Positions 23,478-32,501 of a stretch of 43,926 nt of DNA are shown piece after piece. The stretch covers positions 1 through 43,926 of the forward strand of contig CAYMAX010000004.1 in assembly GCA_964388595.1 (NCBI GenBank), in the 5' to 3' direction. The notes under the pieces were generated by a model. The model was not told the origin of the DNA. It saw only the letters and a list, made by a program, of their open reading frames with translations, and did not search any database. The DNA is from CAYMAX01 sp964388595. Its GTDB lineage: Bacteria > Bacteroidota > Bacteroidia > Bacteroidales > UBA932. Numbering within the stretch: the first letter of the stretch is position 1; every line of letters starts with the position of its first letter. The position numbers were made by a program, and so were the translations under genes.

Positions 23478-26096
23478 ATGACATCACAGGAAATAAGGGC
23501 CAAATTTTTGGAATTTTTTGCTTCCAAAGGCCATCAAATAGTTCCCTCTGCACCAATGGTGATAAAGGGAGACCCCTCACTTATGTTTACCAACGCCGGT
23601 ATGAATCAGTTCAAAGATTGGTTTCTCGGCAATACCGCCATCAAATACCCGAGGGTGACAGATTCTCAAAAGTGTCTGAGAGTCAGTGGTAAGCACAATG
23701 ACTTGGAGGAAGTGGGACACGACACTTATCACCACACCATGTTCGAAATGCTGGGCAACTGGAGCTTCGGAGATTATTTCAAGAAAGAGGCGATAGAATG
23801 GGCTTGGGAGCTTCTCACAGAGGTTTATCATCTCGATAAAAGCAGACTTTATGCCACCGTCTTCGAAGGGAGCAAGCTCGATAAGCTCGGTCCCGACACT
23901 GAGGCAGCTGACCTGTGGAAGCGATTCCTTCCCGAAGAGAGAATTATCCTCGGAAGCAAAAAGGACAATTTTTGGGAGATGGGAGATACAGGCCCGTGCG
24001 GGCCATGCAGTGAAGTGCATATCGATCTGAGAGACGATGACCAGAGAGCCAAAATCCCAGGTGCATCTTTGGTCAACAAAGACCATCCCCTGGTCATTGA
24101 GATATGGAATCTTGTTTTCATTCAGTACAACAGAAAGGCCAACGCCTCATTAGAGACTCTGCCACGCAAACATGTAGACACAGGAATGGGTCTGGAGAGG
24201 CTGGTGATGGCGATTAATAATCTGAAGAGCAATTATGACGGTGATTTGTTTCAGAGCATCATCAAGAAGATATCGGAGCTCAGTGGCAAAAAATATAACG
24301 AATCGGAAGAAGTGGCTGTAGCTATGCGTGTCATCGCAGACCATGTACGAGCCATTAGTTTTTCCATCGCAGATGGTCAACTCCCTTCCAATGTGAAAGC
24401 GGGATATGTGATAAGACGAATCCTTCGCAGGGCTGTCCGCTATGGATATACTTTCCTTGGGTTCGACACCCCCTTCCTGTGCAGACTGATTCCCACGTTG
24501 GTGGAAGAGATGGGGGATGCATACCCTGAACTTTCCAGGCAGCAGACTCTCATTGAGAGGGTGATTAAAGAAGAGGAGGAGGCATTTCTTCGTACCCTTG
24601 CCAAAGGCATTCTTCTGATAAACAGTATTATGGAAAAGTCAGTCGGGACGAAGGTCATCTCTGGCAAAGATACTTTCACTCTCTATGACACTTTCGGATT
24701 CCCTCTCGATCTGAGCGAACTCATCGCCAAAGAACACGGATACACCATCGATATCAATGCTTTCGAGATAGAACTTGGCAAGCAGAAGGAGAGAGCACGC
24801 AATGCTGCACAGGTCGAGGAAGGAGATTGGAACATCATCGTTCCCGATGCCAAATGTCACTTTGTGGGCTATGATACTTTGGAGAGCGATATCAAACTCA
24901 CACGCTACCGCACTGTCAAAGCTAAAAACAAAGAACTCTACGAGCTTGTTTTCGACAAGACTCCTTTCTACGCCGAAAGCGGTGGCCAGGTGGGAGACAG
25001 CGGATATATCATGTCCGATTCGGGAGAGAAGATAACCATCATCAATACCATCAAGGAAAACAATCTGAGTATTCACATATCAGAGCGAATACCCCTCTAT
25101 CCTTCCGAACAGTTTCATGCAGTGGTCGACAAAGACAGAAGACAGGAGATAGCCAACAATCACTCTGTCACACATCTCCTTCATTATTCTCTCAGACAGA
25201 TTCTCGGCACGCATATTGAACAAAAGGGTTCATTCGTCAATGCCTCTTATTTCCGTTTCGATTTTTCTCATTTCGAGAAAATACCTGTCGAGACTCTCAA
25301 AGAGGTGGAGAGAATGGTCAACAGTATGATTAGAAAAGACCTTCCGAAAGAGGAATTTAGAGATGTTCCTATCGAGAAAGCAAAAGAAATGGGAGCAATG
25401 GCCCTTTTTGGAGAGAAATACGGCAGTTCAGTGAGAGTTATCAGATTTGGAGATTCTGTGGAATTGTGCGGAGGTACCCATGTCCACTCTACCGGCAACA
25501 TCGGAATGTTTAAAATCATATCTGAATCGGCTGTGGCAGCAGGAATAAGGCGTATCGAAGGTATTACCGGTAAATATGTAGAGTCTATGTTTGATGACCT
25601 GGAAAGTCAGCTCAAGATGGCTCGTGAGATACTCGGCAACTCTCCTAATGTCATCAGCAGTATTCAGAAAATGATGACTGAAAACGAAGAGTTCCGCAAG
25701 GCTATGGATGAGGCTTCTCTCGAAAGAATAGCCTCTCTGAAAAAGACCCTCATAGATAACAGCAAGATTATCAACGGGACAAGAATTTTCGTGGCGAGGG
25801 GGATGCTCAGACCTGAGATTATCAAAGATGTCGCTTTCGAACTCTATAAAGAATTTGACAATGCTTCCCTCGTGGGGGCTTACGTCACTCCCGACAAGAA
25901 GGGCAACCTGATAATGATGTACACAGAAGACCTCATCAAGCTTGGGGCCAATGCAGGCCGAGACATTAAGGAGCCTGCCAAACTCATCAACGGAGGTGGA
26001 GGAGGACAAAACTTCCTCGCCACTGCCGGTGGAAAAAATATTGATGCCATTCCTGAGGCCTTGAGCAGGATGATAGAAATCGCTTCCGGTTATTAA
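23478..26096 (+). CDS. alaS: Alanyl-tRNA synthetase
   Basis: 872 residues, full length. Charges tRNA-Ala with alanine. Class II core at the N-terminus (FTNAGMNQFKDWF, GNWSFGDYFK, then GPCGPCSEVHID), tRNA-recognition region, and a C-terminal editing domain with HxxxH (H562-S-V-T-H566) and CGGTH (C664, H668) that bind zinc and clear mischarged Ser/Gly. C-terminal C-Ala domain ends with GGGGGQNFLATAGG. The adjoining frame to lptF is 15 bases away. Confidence 0.99.
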   Translation: MTSQEIRAKFLEFFASKGHQIVPSAPMVIKGDPSLMFTNAGMNQFKDWFLGNTAIKYPRVTDSQKCLRVSGKHNDLEEVGHDTYHHTMFEMLGNWSFGDYFKKEAIEWAWELLTEVYHLDKSRLYATVFEGSKLDKLGPDTEAADLWKRFLPEERIILGSKKDNFWEMGDTGPCGPCSEVHIDLRDDDQRAKIPGASLVNKDHPLVIEIWNLVFIQYNRKANASLETLPRKHVDTGMGLERLVMAINNLKSNYDGDLFQSIIKKISELSGKKYNESEEVAVAMRVIADHVRAISFSIADGQLPSNVKAGYVIRRILRRAVRYGYTFLGFDTPFLCRLIPTLVEEMGDAYPELSRQQTLIERVIKEEEEAFLRTLAKGILLINSIMEKSVGTKVISGKDTFTLYDTFGFPLDLSELIAKEHGYTIDINAFEIELGKQKERARNAAQVEEGDWNIIVPDAKCHFVGYDTLESDIKLTRYRTVKAKNKELYELVFDKTPFYAESGGQVGDSGYIMSDSGEKITIINTIKENNLSIHISERIPLYPSEQFHAVVDKDRRQEIANNHSVTHLLHYSLRQILGTHIEQKGSFVNASYFRFDFSHFEKIPVETLKEVERMVNSMIRKDLPKEEFRDVPIEKAKEMGAMALFGEKYGSSVRVIRFGDSVELCGGTHVHSTGNIGMFKIISESAVAAGIRRIEGITGKYVESMFDDLESQLKMAREILGNSPNVISSIQKMMTENEEFRKAMDEASLERIASLKKTLIDNSKIINGTRIFVARGMLRPEIIKDVAFELYKEFDNASLVGAYVTPDKKGNLIMMYTEDLIKLGANAGRDIKEPAKLINGGGGGQNFLATAGGKNIDAIPEALSRMIEIASGY

Positions 26097-26111
26097 TAGA
26101 GAGCTTTATTA

Positions 26112-27566
26112 GTGAAGAAACTCAATCAATTCATACTCATCTCTTTTTTAGGTCCGTTTCTACTGACTTTCCTGATAGTAGTATTCATTCTGGTAATGCA
26201 GTTCTTATGGCTTTACATAGATGACCTCGTCGGCAAAGGTTTGAGTTTCTGGGTGATAATGGAATATTTGGGATGGGGCTCTGCCACGATTCTCCCTTTG
26301 GCTATGCCTCTGGCTACCCTTCTTGCCTCCATCATGACTTTGGGAAGTATGGGAGAGAATAATGAACTTCTCGCTATGAAGGCAGCAGGCATTTCCCTTC
26401 AAAAAATATTGCACCCTCTTATCTATGTATCTGTAATCATCAGCATCGCAGCCTTTTTTGTCTCCAACAATCTGATTCCGATAGCTTACAACAAAATATA
26501 CACACTCCAGTATGACATCGGCCGTACAAAAGGAGAGATCAAAATCCCCACCGGCACATTTTACAATGGCATAGATGGGTACACTTTGAGAATCAATGAC
26601 CGCAATAGCAATACAGGTATGATGTATGACGTTATGGTCTACAATCATACAGCTTCCAAAGGAAATATCTCCCTCGCGGTGGCAGACAGCGGTTCGATTA
26701 AATCGACTCCCGACAAGAGTGCAGTGATCTTCACCCTCTATCACGGAATATCGTACGATGAAGACAATAATTTAAACTACCGAGACACCTCATTTGTGCT
26801 CAGGAAGGTCAATTTCGAAAGACAGGAGATAGTTATCCCATTGGAAAATTACGCATTTCAGAAATCTGACGAATCAAGATATGGCAATGAGGTGATGGCC
26901 AAAGATTTGTCCCGACTTCGCAAAGACAGGGACTCTATCGGCAATCTTTACGATATTCAGTACAATGAGCAGCAGAGAAGAATCATTTACGGGATAGGGC
27001 TCAATAATGCATTACAACTCGATACTGCCCGCAACAAAAATCTCGTCAAAAAAGCAAGACTCGACACCGTTACCACAGTGCTGTCTGCCAATGACCAACT
27101 GGAGGCAGTCAACAAGGCGATAGCCTCCAACAAGGTAGCCATCTCTACCCTCCAGTCTTTCGAAAGAGATACCCAGAAATACACTTTTTTCTTGCGAAGA
27201 ATAGATATCGAATCGTATCGTAAATTTACCCTCTCTTTCGCCTGCCTTATATTTTTCTTTATAGGAGCACCACTCGGGGCCATCATCAGAAAGGGTGGAT
27301 TGGGCACTCCCGTCATCATCTCCGCTCTCTTCTTCGTACTCTATTGGGTGGTAGATATATCAGGTAAGAAACTTGCCAGAGATGGTGCCATCACCCCAGC
27401 CATGGGAGCTTTCATATCGACAGCAGTACTTCTTCCCATCGGGATATTTCTGACTTGGAAGTCAACCAAAGACTCCTCTATTTTCAATCTCGAATCATAT
27501 ATGCTCCCTGGTAAAACATTTTTCCGCAAAGTATCATCTCATTTCAAAAATGGACGTCGCAAATAA
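26112..27566 (+). CDS. LptF/LptG-family (YjgP/YjgQ) LPS export permease
   Basis: 484 residues, starting at GTG 26112. Six membrane helices in the usual 3+3 arrangement with a periplasmic beta-jellyroll between (about residues 125-370). Opens with KKLNQFILISFLGPFLLTFLIV and ends with the helices SFACLIFFFIGAPLGAIIRKGG and GTPVIISALFFVLYW, both family hallmarks. In LptB2FG it extracts lipopolysaccharide from the inner membrane and passes it to LptC/LptA. The periplasmic part is longer than in E. coli, typical for Bacteroidetes. A second paralogue lies at 30347. Overlaps fmt by 17 bases. Confidence 0.92.
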   Translation: MKKLNQFILISFLGPFLLTFLIVVFILVMQFLWLYIDDLVGKGLSFWVIMEYLGWGSATILPLAMPLATLLASIMTLGSMGENNELLAMKAAGISLQKILHPLIYVSVIISIAAFFVSNNLIPIAYNKIYTLQYDIGRTKGEIKIPTGTFYNGIDGYTLRINDRNSNTGMMYDVMVYNHTASKGNISLAVADSGSIKSTPDKSAVIFTLYHGISYDEDNNLNYRDTSFVLRKVNFERQEIVIPLENYAFQKSDESRYGNEVMAKDLSRLRKDRDSIGNLYDIQYNEQQRRIIYGIGLNNALQLDTARNKNLVKKARLDTVTTVLSANDQLEAVNKAIASNKVAISTLQSFERDTQKYTFFLRRIDIESYRKFTLSFACLIFFFIGAPLGAIIRKGGLGTPVIISALFFVLYWVVDISGKKLARDGAITPAMGAFISTAVLLPIGIFLTWKSTKDSSIFNLESYMLPGKTFFRKVSSHFKNGRRK

Positions 27567-28521
27567 ACTCAAAATAGTCTTTATGGGGACACCGGACTTC
27601 GCAGTCTCCTCTCTTCAGAGGTTGATTGGCGAGAAGTATGATGTCGTGGGGATAGTTACCGTGCCCGATAAGCCGAGCGGAAGAGGTCTCGACCTCCACT
27701 GCAGCGCAGTAAAGCAATATGTCATCGATAATAAACTTGATATACCCATTCTCCAGCCTGCACTCTTGAAAGACCCCGCTTTTCTCGATGAGCTATCTGC
27801 TCTGAAAGCAGATTTATTCGTTGTTGTGGCTTTTCGTATGCTACCCCGGCAAGTGTGGGCAATGCCTCCCAAAGGAACTTTCAATCTGCACGCATCTTTG
27901 CTCCCTCGCTATCGTGGAGCTGCACCCATCAATTGGGCTATCATCAATGGAGAGACTATGACCGGAGTAACTACATTCTTTCTCGATGAGAAGATAGACA
28001 CCGGGGCCGTCATTTACATGCAGGACATACCCATCTTGCCCTCTGACAATGTAGAAACCCTACACGACAAACTTGCAGAGGCAGGTGCATCGTTAGTGAC
28101 CAGAACCGTGGATGCCATCGCCTCCGACAATGTGATTTCTTCCCCTCAATCATCTGCAGATGCATCTCCCGCTCCCAAACTGACTCGTGAAAATACTGCC
28201 GTCGACTGGTCTGCTTCCTCAGAGAGAATTCACAATCTCATCAGAGGGCTGAGCCCCTATCCTGCAGCTCATTCAGTACTTGTAGCTCAGGGCAGACGCA
28301 TCGAAGTGAAGATATTTTCATCCCATCTACCGGAAGAGTGCGATAAGAAAAAAAAACCGGTGGGAAGCATATTCTCGGACGGCAAAAACATATTGCGCGT
28401 GTATTGTAGTAGCGGTTGCCTCGATATCACCGAATTGCAGGTGGCAGGCAGAAAACGGCTTAAGGCATCTGAATTTCTTGCAGGATGGCACGGAGATTGG
28501 ACCGGAGTAAAGTTTGAATAA
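27550..28521 (+). CDS. fmt: Methionyl-tRNA formyltransferase
   Basis: 323 residues. Formylates initiator Met-tRNA using 10-formyl-THF. The catalytic domain shows MGTPDFAV (~12-19), NLHASLLPRYRGAAPINWAIINGE (~114-137, the formyl-transfer His and the SLLPxxRG signature) and the C-terminal OB-like domain with AAHSVL. It sits in an overlapping block with the lptF-like gene upstream and thiamine pyrophosphokinase downstream (TAATG overlap), so it is co-translated with them. Confidence 0.98.
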   Translation: MDVANKLKIVFMGTPDFAVSSLQRLIGEKYDVVGIVTVPDKPSGRGLDLHCSAVKQYVIDNKLDIPILQPALLKDPAFLDELSALKADLFVVVAFRMLPRQVWAMPPKGTFNLHASLLPRYRGAAPINWAIINGETMTGVTTFFLDEKIDTGAVIYMQDIPILPSDNVETLHDKLAEAGASLVTRTVDAIASDNVISSPQSSADASPAPKLTRENTAVDWSASSERIHNLIRGLSPYPAAHSVLVAQGRRIEVKIFSSHLPEECDKKKKPVGSIFSDGKNILRVYCSSGCLDITELQVAGRKRLKASEFLAGWHGDWTGVKFE

Positions 28522-29216
28522 TGAGCGAGAAGCATAATATAAAATATACCATCGTGGCAGACGGGGATTTCCCTACCTCCCCTTGCCCTTTAGAGGTGCT
28601 GAAGGAGAGTGATGTGGTGGTCTGCTGCGACGGCGCCATCAAGTCATTGAAGGCGATTCGCATCCCGGATTATATCACAGGAGATATGGACTCCATCTCT
28701 CCCGAAGATTCTGCACTTTTTGCAAATATTATCTCTCCTTGTCCCGACCAGCAAACCAACGATATGACCAAAGCCTTCGAACTGGTGCTCTCACTGATAT
28801 CTTCTTCCAAAGAGGATAGTGTCTCCATTACCATTCTCGGAGGGACAGGAAAGCGAGAGGACCACACTCTTGGCAACATTTCACTTCTGGTGCAGTATGC
28901 CCACAGACTTGATTCGCTGCATATTGCCACATCTTCTGTCTCTATGATTACCGACCATGGCAGATTCTTCTATATCGGAGATACTTCCACTCTTCATTTT
29001 CCGGTTCATACACCTGTTTCCATTTTCGCATTTGATTCATCTGTCACTATCTCTTCCCACGGACTTGCATATCCCACAGACAATGTGGTGTTTGATGCAC
29101 TTTGGAAAGCTACCCTCAATTATACTGTTTCCGATACTGTTACACTCACATTCAATCACCCTGCCGACGCTCTTGTGTTTGCAGGCCATAATAAAGAAAT
29201 AAAAGATGCAATTTGA
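28521..29216 (+). CDS. Thiamine pyrophosphokinase
   Basis: 231 residues. Transfers pyrophosphate from ATP to thiamine giving the cofactor TPP. Family motifs: VADGDFP (N-terminal), CCDGAIKSL (~35-43), GDMDSISPED (~54-63), DQQTNDMTKAFEL (~74-86) and GGTGKREDHTLGN (~110-122), with the acidic Mg2+/ATP ligands present. The C-terminal beta-rich thiamine-binding half follows. It shares overlaps with fmt and tgt (11 bases at the end), a compact rightward operon. Confidence 0.94.
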   Translation: MSEKHNIKYTIVADGDFPTSPCPLEVLKESDVVVCCDGAIKSLKAIRIPDYITGDMDSISPEDSALFANIISPCPDQQTNDMTKAFELVLSLISSSKEDSVSITILGGTGKREDHTLGNISLLVQYAHRLDSLHIATSSVSMITDHGRFFYIGDTSTLHFPVHTPVSIFAFDSSVTISSHGLAYPTDNVVFDALWKATLNYTVSDTVTLTFNHPADALVFAGHNKEIKDAI

Positions 29217-30336
29217 ATTGTTGAAGACCGATTCATCTTGCTGTGCAAGACGAGGAGTTCTGACCACTGACCATGGCAAGATACAGACCCCCATTTTTAT
29301 GCCTGTCGGTACAGTAGGTTCGGTGAAAGGTGTTTACCATAGAGACCTTGTAGATGACATTCACGCAGAGATTATCCTCAACAACACCTATCATCTTTAT
29401 CTCCGCCCCGGGATGGATACTCTTCGCCAATGCGGAGGGGTGCATCGGTTTATTCATTGGGACAAGCCCATTCTCACTGATAGTGGTGGTTATCAGGTAT
29501 TTTCTTTAGCTGAAAATCGAAAACTCACCCCCGAAGGGTGCACTTTCCGCTCCCATATAGACGGCTCCAAACATATTTTCACTCCCGAAAATAATGTTGA
29601 TACACAGCGCATTATTGGGGCCGACATTATTATGGCCTTGGATGAATGTACCCCCGGAGATGCAGACCACAAGTATGCAGAGGAGTCGCTGCTTCTCACG
29701 CAGAAATGGCTTGAAAGGGGAATTGCACATTTCGATGCGACTTCTCCCCTATATGGTCATTCACAATCTTTTTTCCCCATTATTCAGGGGTGTGTTTATC
29801 CCGACCTCAGGCGTAGAGCTGCAGAACACGCTGTGTCGTTTGACAGGGATGGATATGCCATCGGCGGCCTTTCTGTTGGGGAACCCACCGAGAAGATGTA
29901 TGAGATGATAGAAGTGGTACATCCCATCATTCCACTTGACAAACCGCGGTATCTTATGGGTGTCGGCACTCCTGAAAATCTTTTGGAAGGGATTGCAAGA
30001 GGCATTGATATGTTTGACTGCGTGATGCCTACTCGCAACGGACGCAATGGCATGCTCTTCACATCTGAGGGCAAGATCAATATCAAAAATGAAAAATGGG
30101 CACAGGATTTCTCACCCATTGATGAAAATGGGACTTCGTTTGTTGACAAATATTATTCAAAAGCTTACCTTCGCCATCTGTTTATCTCCTCAGAGATGCT
30201 TGCAGCGCAGATAGCAAGTGAGCACAATCTCGCTTTCTACCTTGCTCTTGTCACGGCGGCAAGAAAGCACATCGAGGAGGGTGACTTCCTCCCCTGGAAA
30301 GAGACTATGGTCAAAAAATTGGCACAGAGAATTTAA
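29206..30336 (+). CDS. tgt: tRNA-guanine transglycosylase (queuosine pathway)
   Basis: 376 residues. Exchanges G34 of GUN-anticodon tRNAs for a queuosine precursor. The general acid region ILTDSGGYQVFSL (D92) and the nucleophile in GIDMFDCVMPTRNGRNG (D271) are intact. The usual zinc ligands C-x-C-x2-C are missing: the segment between SPIDENG and YSKAYLRHLF has no Cys, although the fourth ligand His (H340, SEHNLAF) is kept. This may be a lineage trait rather than a defect. The gene lies in the alaS-fmt block and ends 10 bases before the lptG-like start. Confidence 0.96.
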   Translation: MQFELLKTDSSCCARRGVLTTDHGKIQTPIFMPVGTVGSVKGVYHRDLVDDIHAEIILNNTYHLYLRPGMDTLRQCGGVHRFIHWDKPILTDSGGYQVFSLAENRKLTPEGCTFRSHIDGSKHIFTPENNVDTQRIIGADIIMALDECTPGDADHKYAEESLLLTQKWLERGIAHFDATSPLYGHSQSFFPIIQGCVYPDLRRRAAEHAVSFDRDGYAIGGLSVGEPTEKMYEMIEVVHPIIPLDKPRYLMGVGTPENLLEGIARGIDMFDCVMPTRNGRNGMLFTSEGKINIKNEKWAQDFSPIDENGTSFVDKYYSKAYLRHLFISSEMLAAQIASEHNLAFYLALVTAARKHIEEGDFLPWKETMVKKLAQRI

Positions 30337-30346
30337 TCGGCAGAAG

Positions 30347-31438
30347 ATGAATTTAAAAATTACCATTATCGACAAATACATCATCAAAAAGTTCATAGGA
30401 ACTTATTTGGTGGCGTTGTTGCTGATTATCGGTATAGTCATCATCTTCGACATCAGTGAGAAAATCGATAGTTTCGTAGATAATCATACTCCCCTCAACG
30501 AGATTATTTTTCTCTATTACGCCAACTTCATCCCCTATTTCATCAATATGTTTTCTGCACTGTTTGTATTTATCACAGTGATTTTCTTTACTTCCAAACT
30601 CGCTTCCAACAGCGAGATTGTAGCAATGCTTTCGGGGGGAATAAGTTTTAACAGACTGATGTACCCCTACATACTCTCTGCTGCGTTGATTGCCGCTTTC
30701 AGTCTCACTCTCAACCTTTTCATCATACCTGATGCCAATAAGACGAGGCTTGCTTTTGAGGATAAATATATCAATGGGGGACGCTTCTACAACACCTCGC
30801 GCAATATACATTATCAAATCTCACCTGGGGAATTTGTCTATGTCGAGTCATTCAGCACATGGAACAACACCGCATATCGATTTACATTGGAAACTGTCAA
30901 TGACAACGAACTCGTCTCCAAAATATCGGCCGGAAGTGCCACATGGGACTCTCTGACTACAGGGTGGAAATTGAGCGATTATTTCATTCGCAACTATGAT
31001 GACAACAACGAGACTCTCCAAATGGGAGACGAACTTGATACTGTCATCGGCCTCAAACTTGAGGATTTCTATCGAAGACAGAACACTGTGGAGACGCTCA
31101 ATTATTTCGAGTTGAAAGACCTTATAGAGATGCAGCAGCTCCGTGGTGACAGTATGGTCAAATATTCTCTGATAGAGAAGCACACCCGCTTTGCAATGCC
31201 TTTCTCGGCATTCATTCTTACCATCATAGGGGTCTCGCTTTCTTCCAAAAAGCGTCGAGGAGGGATAGGGCTCAATCTTGGTATTGGTATAGCATTGAGC
31301 TTCTCCTACATCCTCTTCCAAAGATTCAGTCAGATGTTCGTGATTACAGACACACTACCACCGGCACTGGCCATCTGGACGCCCAACATACTCTACGCCA
31401 TCATAGCAGCCGTATTGTACCGGCTGGCTCCCAAATAA
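30347..31438 (+). CDS. LptF/LptG-family (YjgP/YjgQ) LPS export permease
   Basis: 363 residues from ATG 30347; an in-frame ATG at 30218 lies within tgt and is not used. Opens with ITIIDKYIIKKFIGTYLVALLLIIG, has the 3+3 helix layout with a periplasmic jellyroll (~110-260) and ends in helices IGLNLGIGIALSFSYILFQRF and PPALAIWTPNILYAIIAAVLYR. With the paralogue at 26112 it probably forms the LptF-LptG pair that moves lipopolysaccharide to the outer membrane. Which copy is F and which G is not settled here; size suggests this is LptG-like. Converges with the threonine dehydrogenase gene. Confidence 0.92.
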   Translation: MNLKITIIDKYIIKKFIGTYLVALLLIIGIVIIFDISEKIDSFVDNHTPLNEIIFLYYANFIPYFINMFSALFVFITVIFFTSKLASNSEIVAMLSGGISFNRLMYPYILSAALIAAFSLTLNLFIIPDANKTRLAFEDKYINGGRFYNTSRNIHYQISPGEFVYVESFSTWNNTAYRFTLETVNDNELVSKISAGSATWDSLTTGWKLSDYFIRNYDDNNETLQMGDELDTVIGLKLEDFYRRQNTVETLNYFELKDLIEMQQLRGDSMVKYSLIEKHTRFAMPFSAFILTIIGVSLSSKKRRGGIGLNLGIGIALSFSYILFQRFSQMFVITDTLPPALAIWTPNILYAIIAAVLYRLAPK

Positions 31439-31456
31439 AATTTCAGAGAAGAGTGC

Positions 31457-32410
31457 TTATTTTTGCAGCTTATTGCGAATAGCTGCGAGCATATCGTCCA
31501 CCATGGCATCAATGTGCCATTTAGGATTCCAACCCCATTCTGCACGTGCACAACTATCGTCCATCATATTAGGCCATGAATCTGCTATCGCTGCCTTTAC
31601 AGGATCGACATCATAGTCGTATGTAAATTGGGGAATACGTTCTTTTATCTTTTCGAAAAGTTCCTTAGGACAGAAACTCATGCAAGTGATATTGAAACTG
31701 TTTCTGTGGATAAGCTTCTTGGGGTCTGCTTCCATAAGAGTAGTGACTGCATTGAGTGCATCGGGCATATAAAGCATATCCATATATGAATCCTGAGGCA
31801 CTGCACAAGTATAATGACCGCTCTTAAGCACTTCGTAGAAGACCTCCACTGCATAGTCTGTGGTACCGCCACCCGGCATAGCTCCATTGGAGATAATCCC
31901 AGGGAAACGAACGCTGCGGGCATCTACGCCAAATCTCATGTGATAGTAATCAGACAACATCTCGCCGGTAACTTTGCAGACACCATACATAGTATCGGGT
32001 CTCATAATGGTATCTTGAGGTGTCATATCATGGGGAGTGCTCACACCGAAAGCACCTATGGAACTCGGGGTGAAAATCGATGTCTTGAATTCTTTGGCAA
32101 GAGTCAGAGAATTGAGCAGAGCACCCATATTGATTTTCCAAGCCAACTCAGGATTTTTCTCGCCTGTGGCAGAAAGAAGAGCCACGAGATTGAATATGGA
32201 GTCGATTTTGTATTTCTTCACCATCTCTCCAAAGGAATTGAAATCCAAAACATCCAATTTCTCTGCGATAGCGAAATGACTCAGTTTGGCGACCATTTCG
32301 TCTTTCAAATCTGCTGCTACTACATTATCCTGACCATATAATTTCTGGAGATGGGGAACCAATTCTGTGCCTATCTGCCCACCGGCACCTACCACTAAGA
32401 TACGTTTCAT
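31457..32410 (-). CDS. SDR-type L-threonine 3-dehydrogenase / NAD-dependent epimerase-like
   Basis: 317 residues. The Rossmann motif GAGGQIGTEL (G-x-G-x2-G, ~8-17) binds NAD+. The catalytic Tyr-Lys pair sits in MYGVCKVTGE (~140-149) with an upstream Ser in FTPSSIGAFG, typical of extended SDR enzymes. The overall shape and the YGVCKVTGEMLSDYYHMRFGVDARSVRFPGIIS stretch are those of SDR-type threonine dehydrogenases, which make 2-amino-3-ketobutyrate from threonine. No kbl gene is adjacent, so the metabolic use is inferred. Divergent from the GSCFA gene. Confidence 0.85.
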   Translation of the reverse strand: MKRILVVGAGGQIGTELVPHLQKLYGQDNVVAADLKDEMVAKLSHFAIAEKLDVLDFNSFGEMVKKYKIDSIFNLVALLSATGEKNPELAWKINMGALLNSLTLAKEFKTSIFTPSSIGAFGVSTPHDMTPQDTIMRPDTMYGVCKVTGEMLSDYYHMRFGVDARSVRFPGIISNGAMPGGGTTDYAVEVFYEVLKSGHYTCAVPQDSYMDMLYMPDALNAVTTLMEADPKKLIHRNSFNITCMSFCPKELFEKIKERIPQFTYDYDVDPVKAAIADSWPNMMDDSCARAEWGWNPKWHIDAMVDDMLAAIRNKLQK

Positions 32411-32430
32411 TTTGTTATTTTTTTATCCTG

Positions 32431-32497
32431 CAAAAGTAATACTTTTCCATATTTTATGTATCTATTATTTCATTTTTCCAATAATTCCCTACTTTTG
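32431..32497. promoter_or_regulatory. Divergent promoter region threonine dehydrogenase / GSCFA
   Basis: TACTTTTG occurs on the minus strand (32438-32431), 20 bases before the dehydrogenase start, and on the plus strand (32490-32497), four bases before the GSCFA start codon. Both match the Bacteroidetes -7 box; no clear -33 elements. The plus-strand one implies a leaderless message or an alternative start. Confidence 0.45.
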
Positions 32498-32501
32498 CGA
32501 C

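Noticed and set aside
30218..30346. N-terminal extension of the LptG-like permease
   Set aside because: It lies wholly within the 3' part of tgt in another frame; the family starts at the ATG at 30347.
32367..32501. Upstream ATG start for the GSCFA gene
   Set aside because: This would place both divergent promoters inside the coding sequence and adds residues unlike the family.
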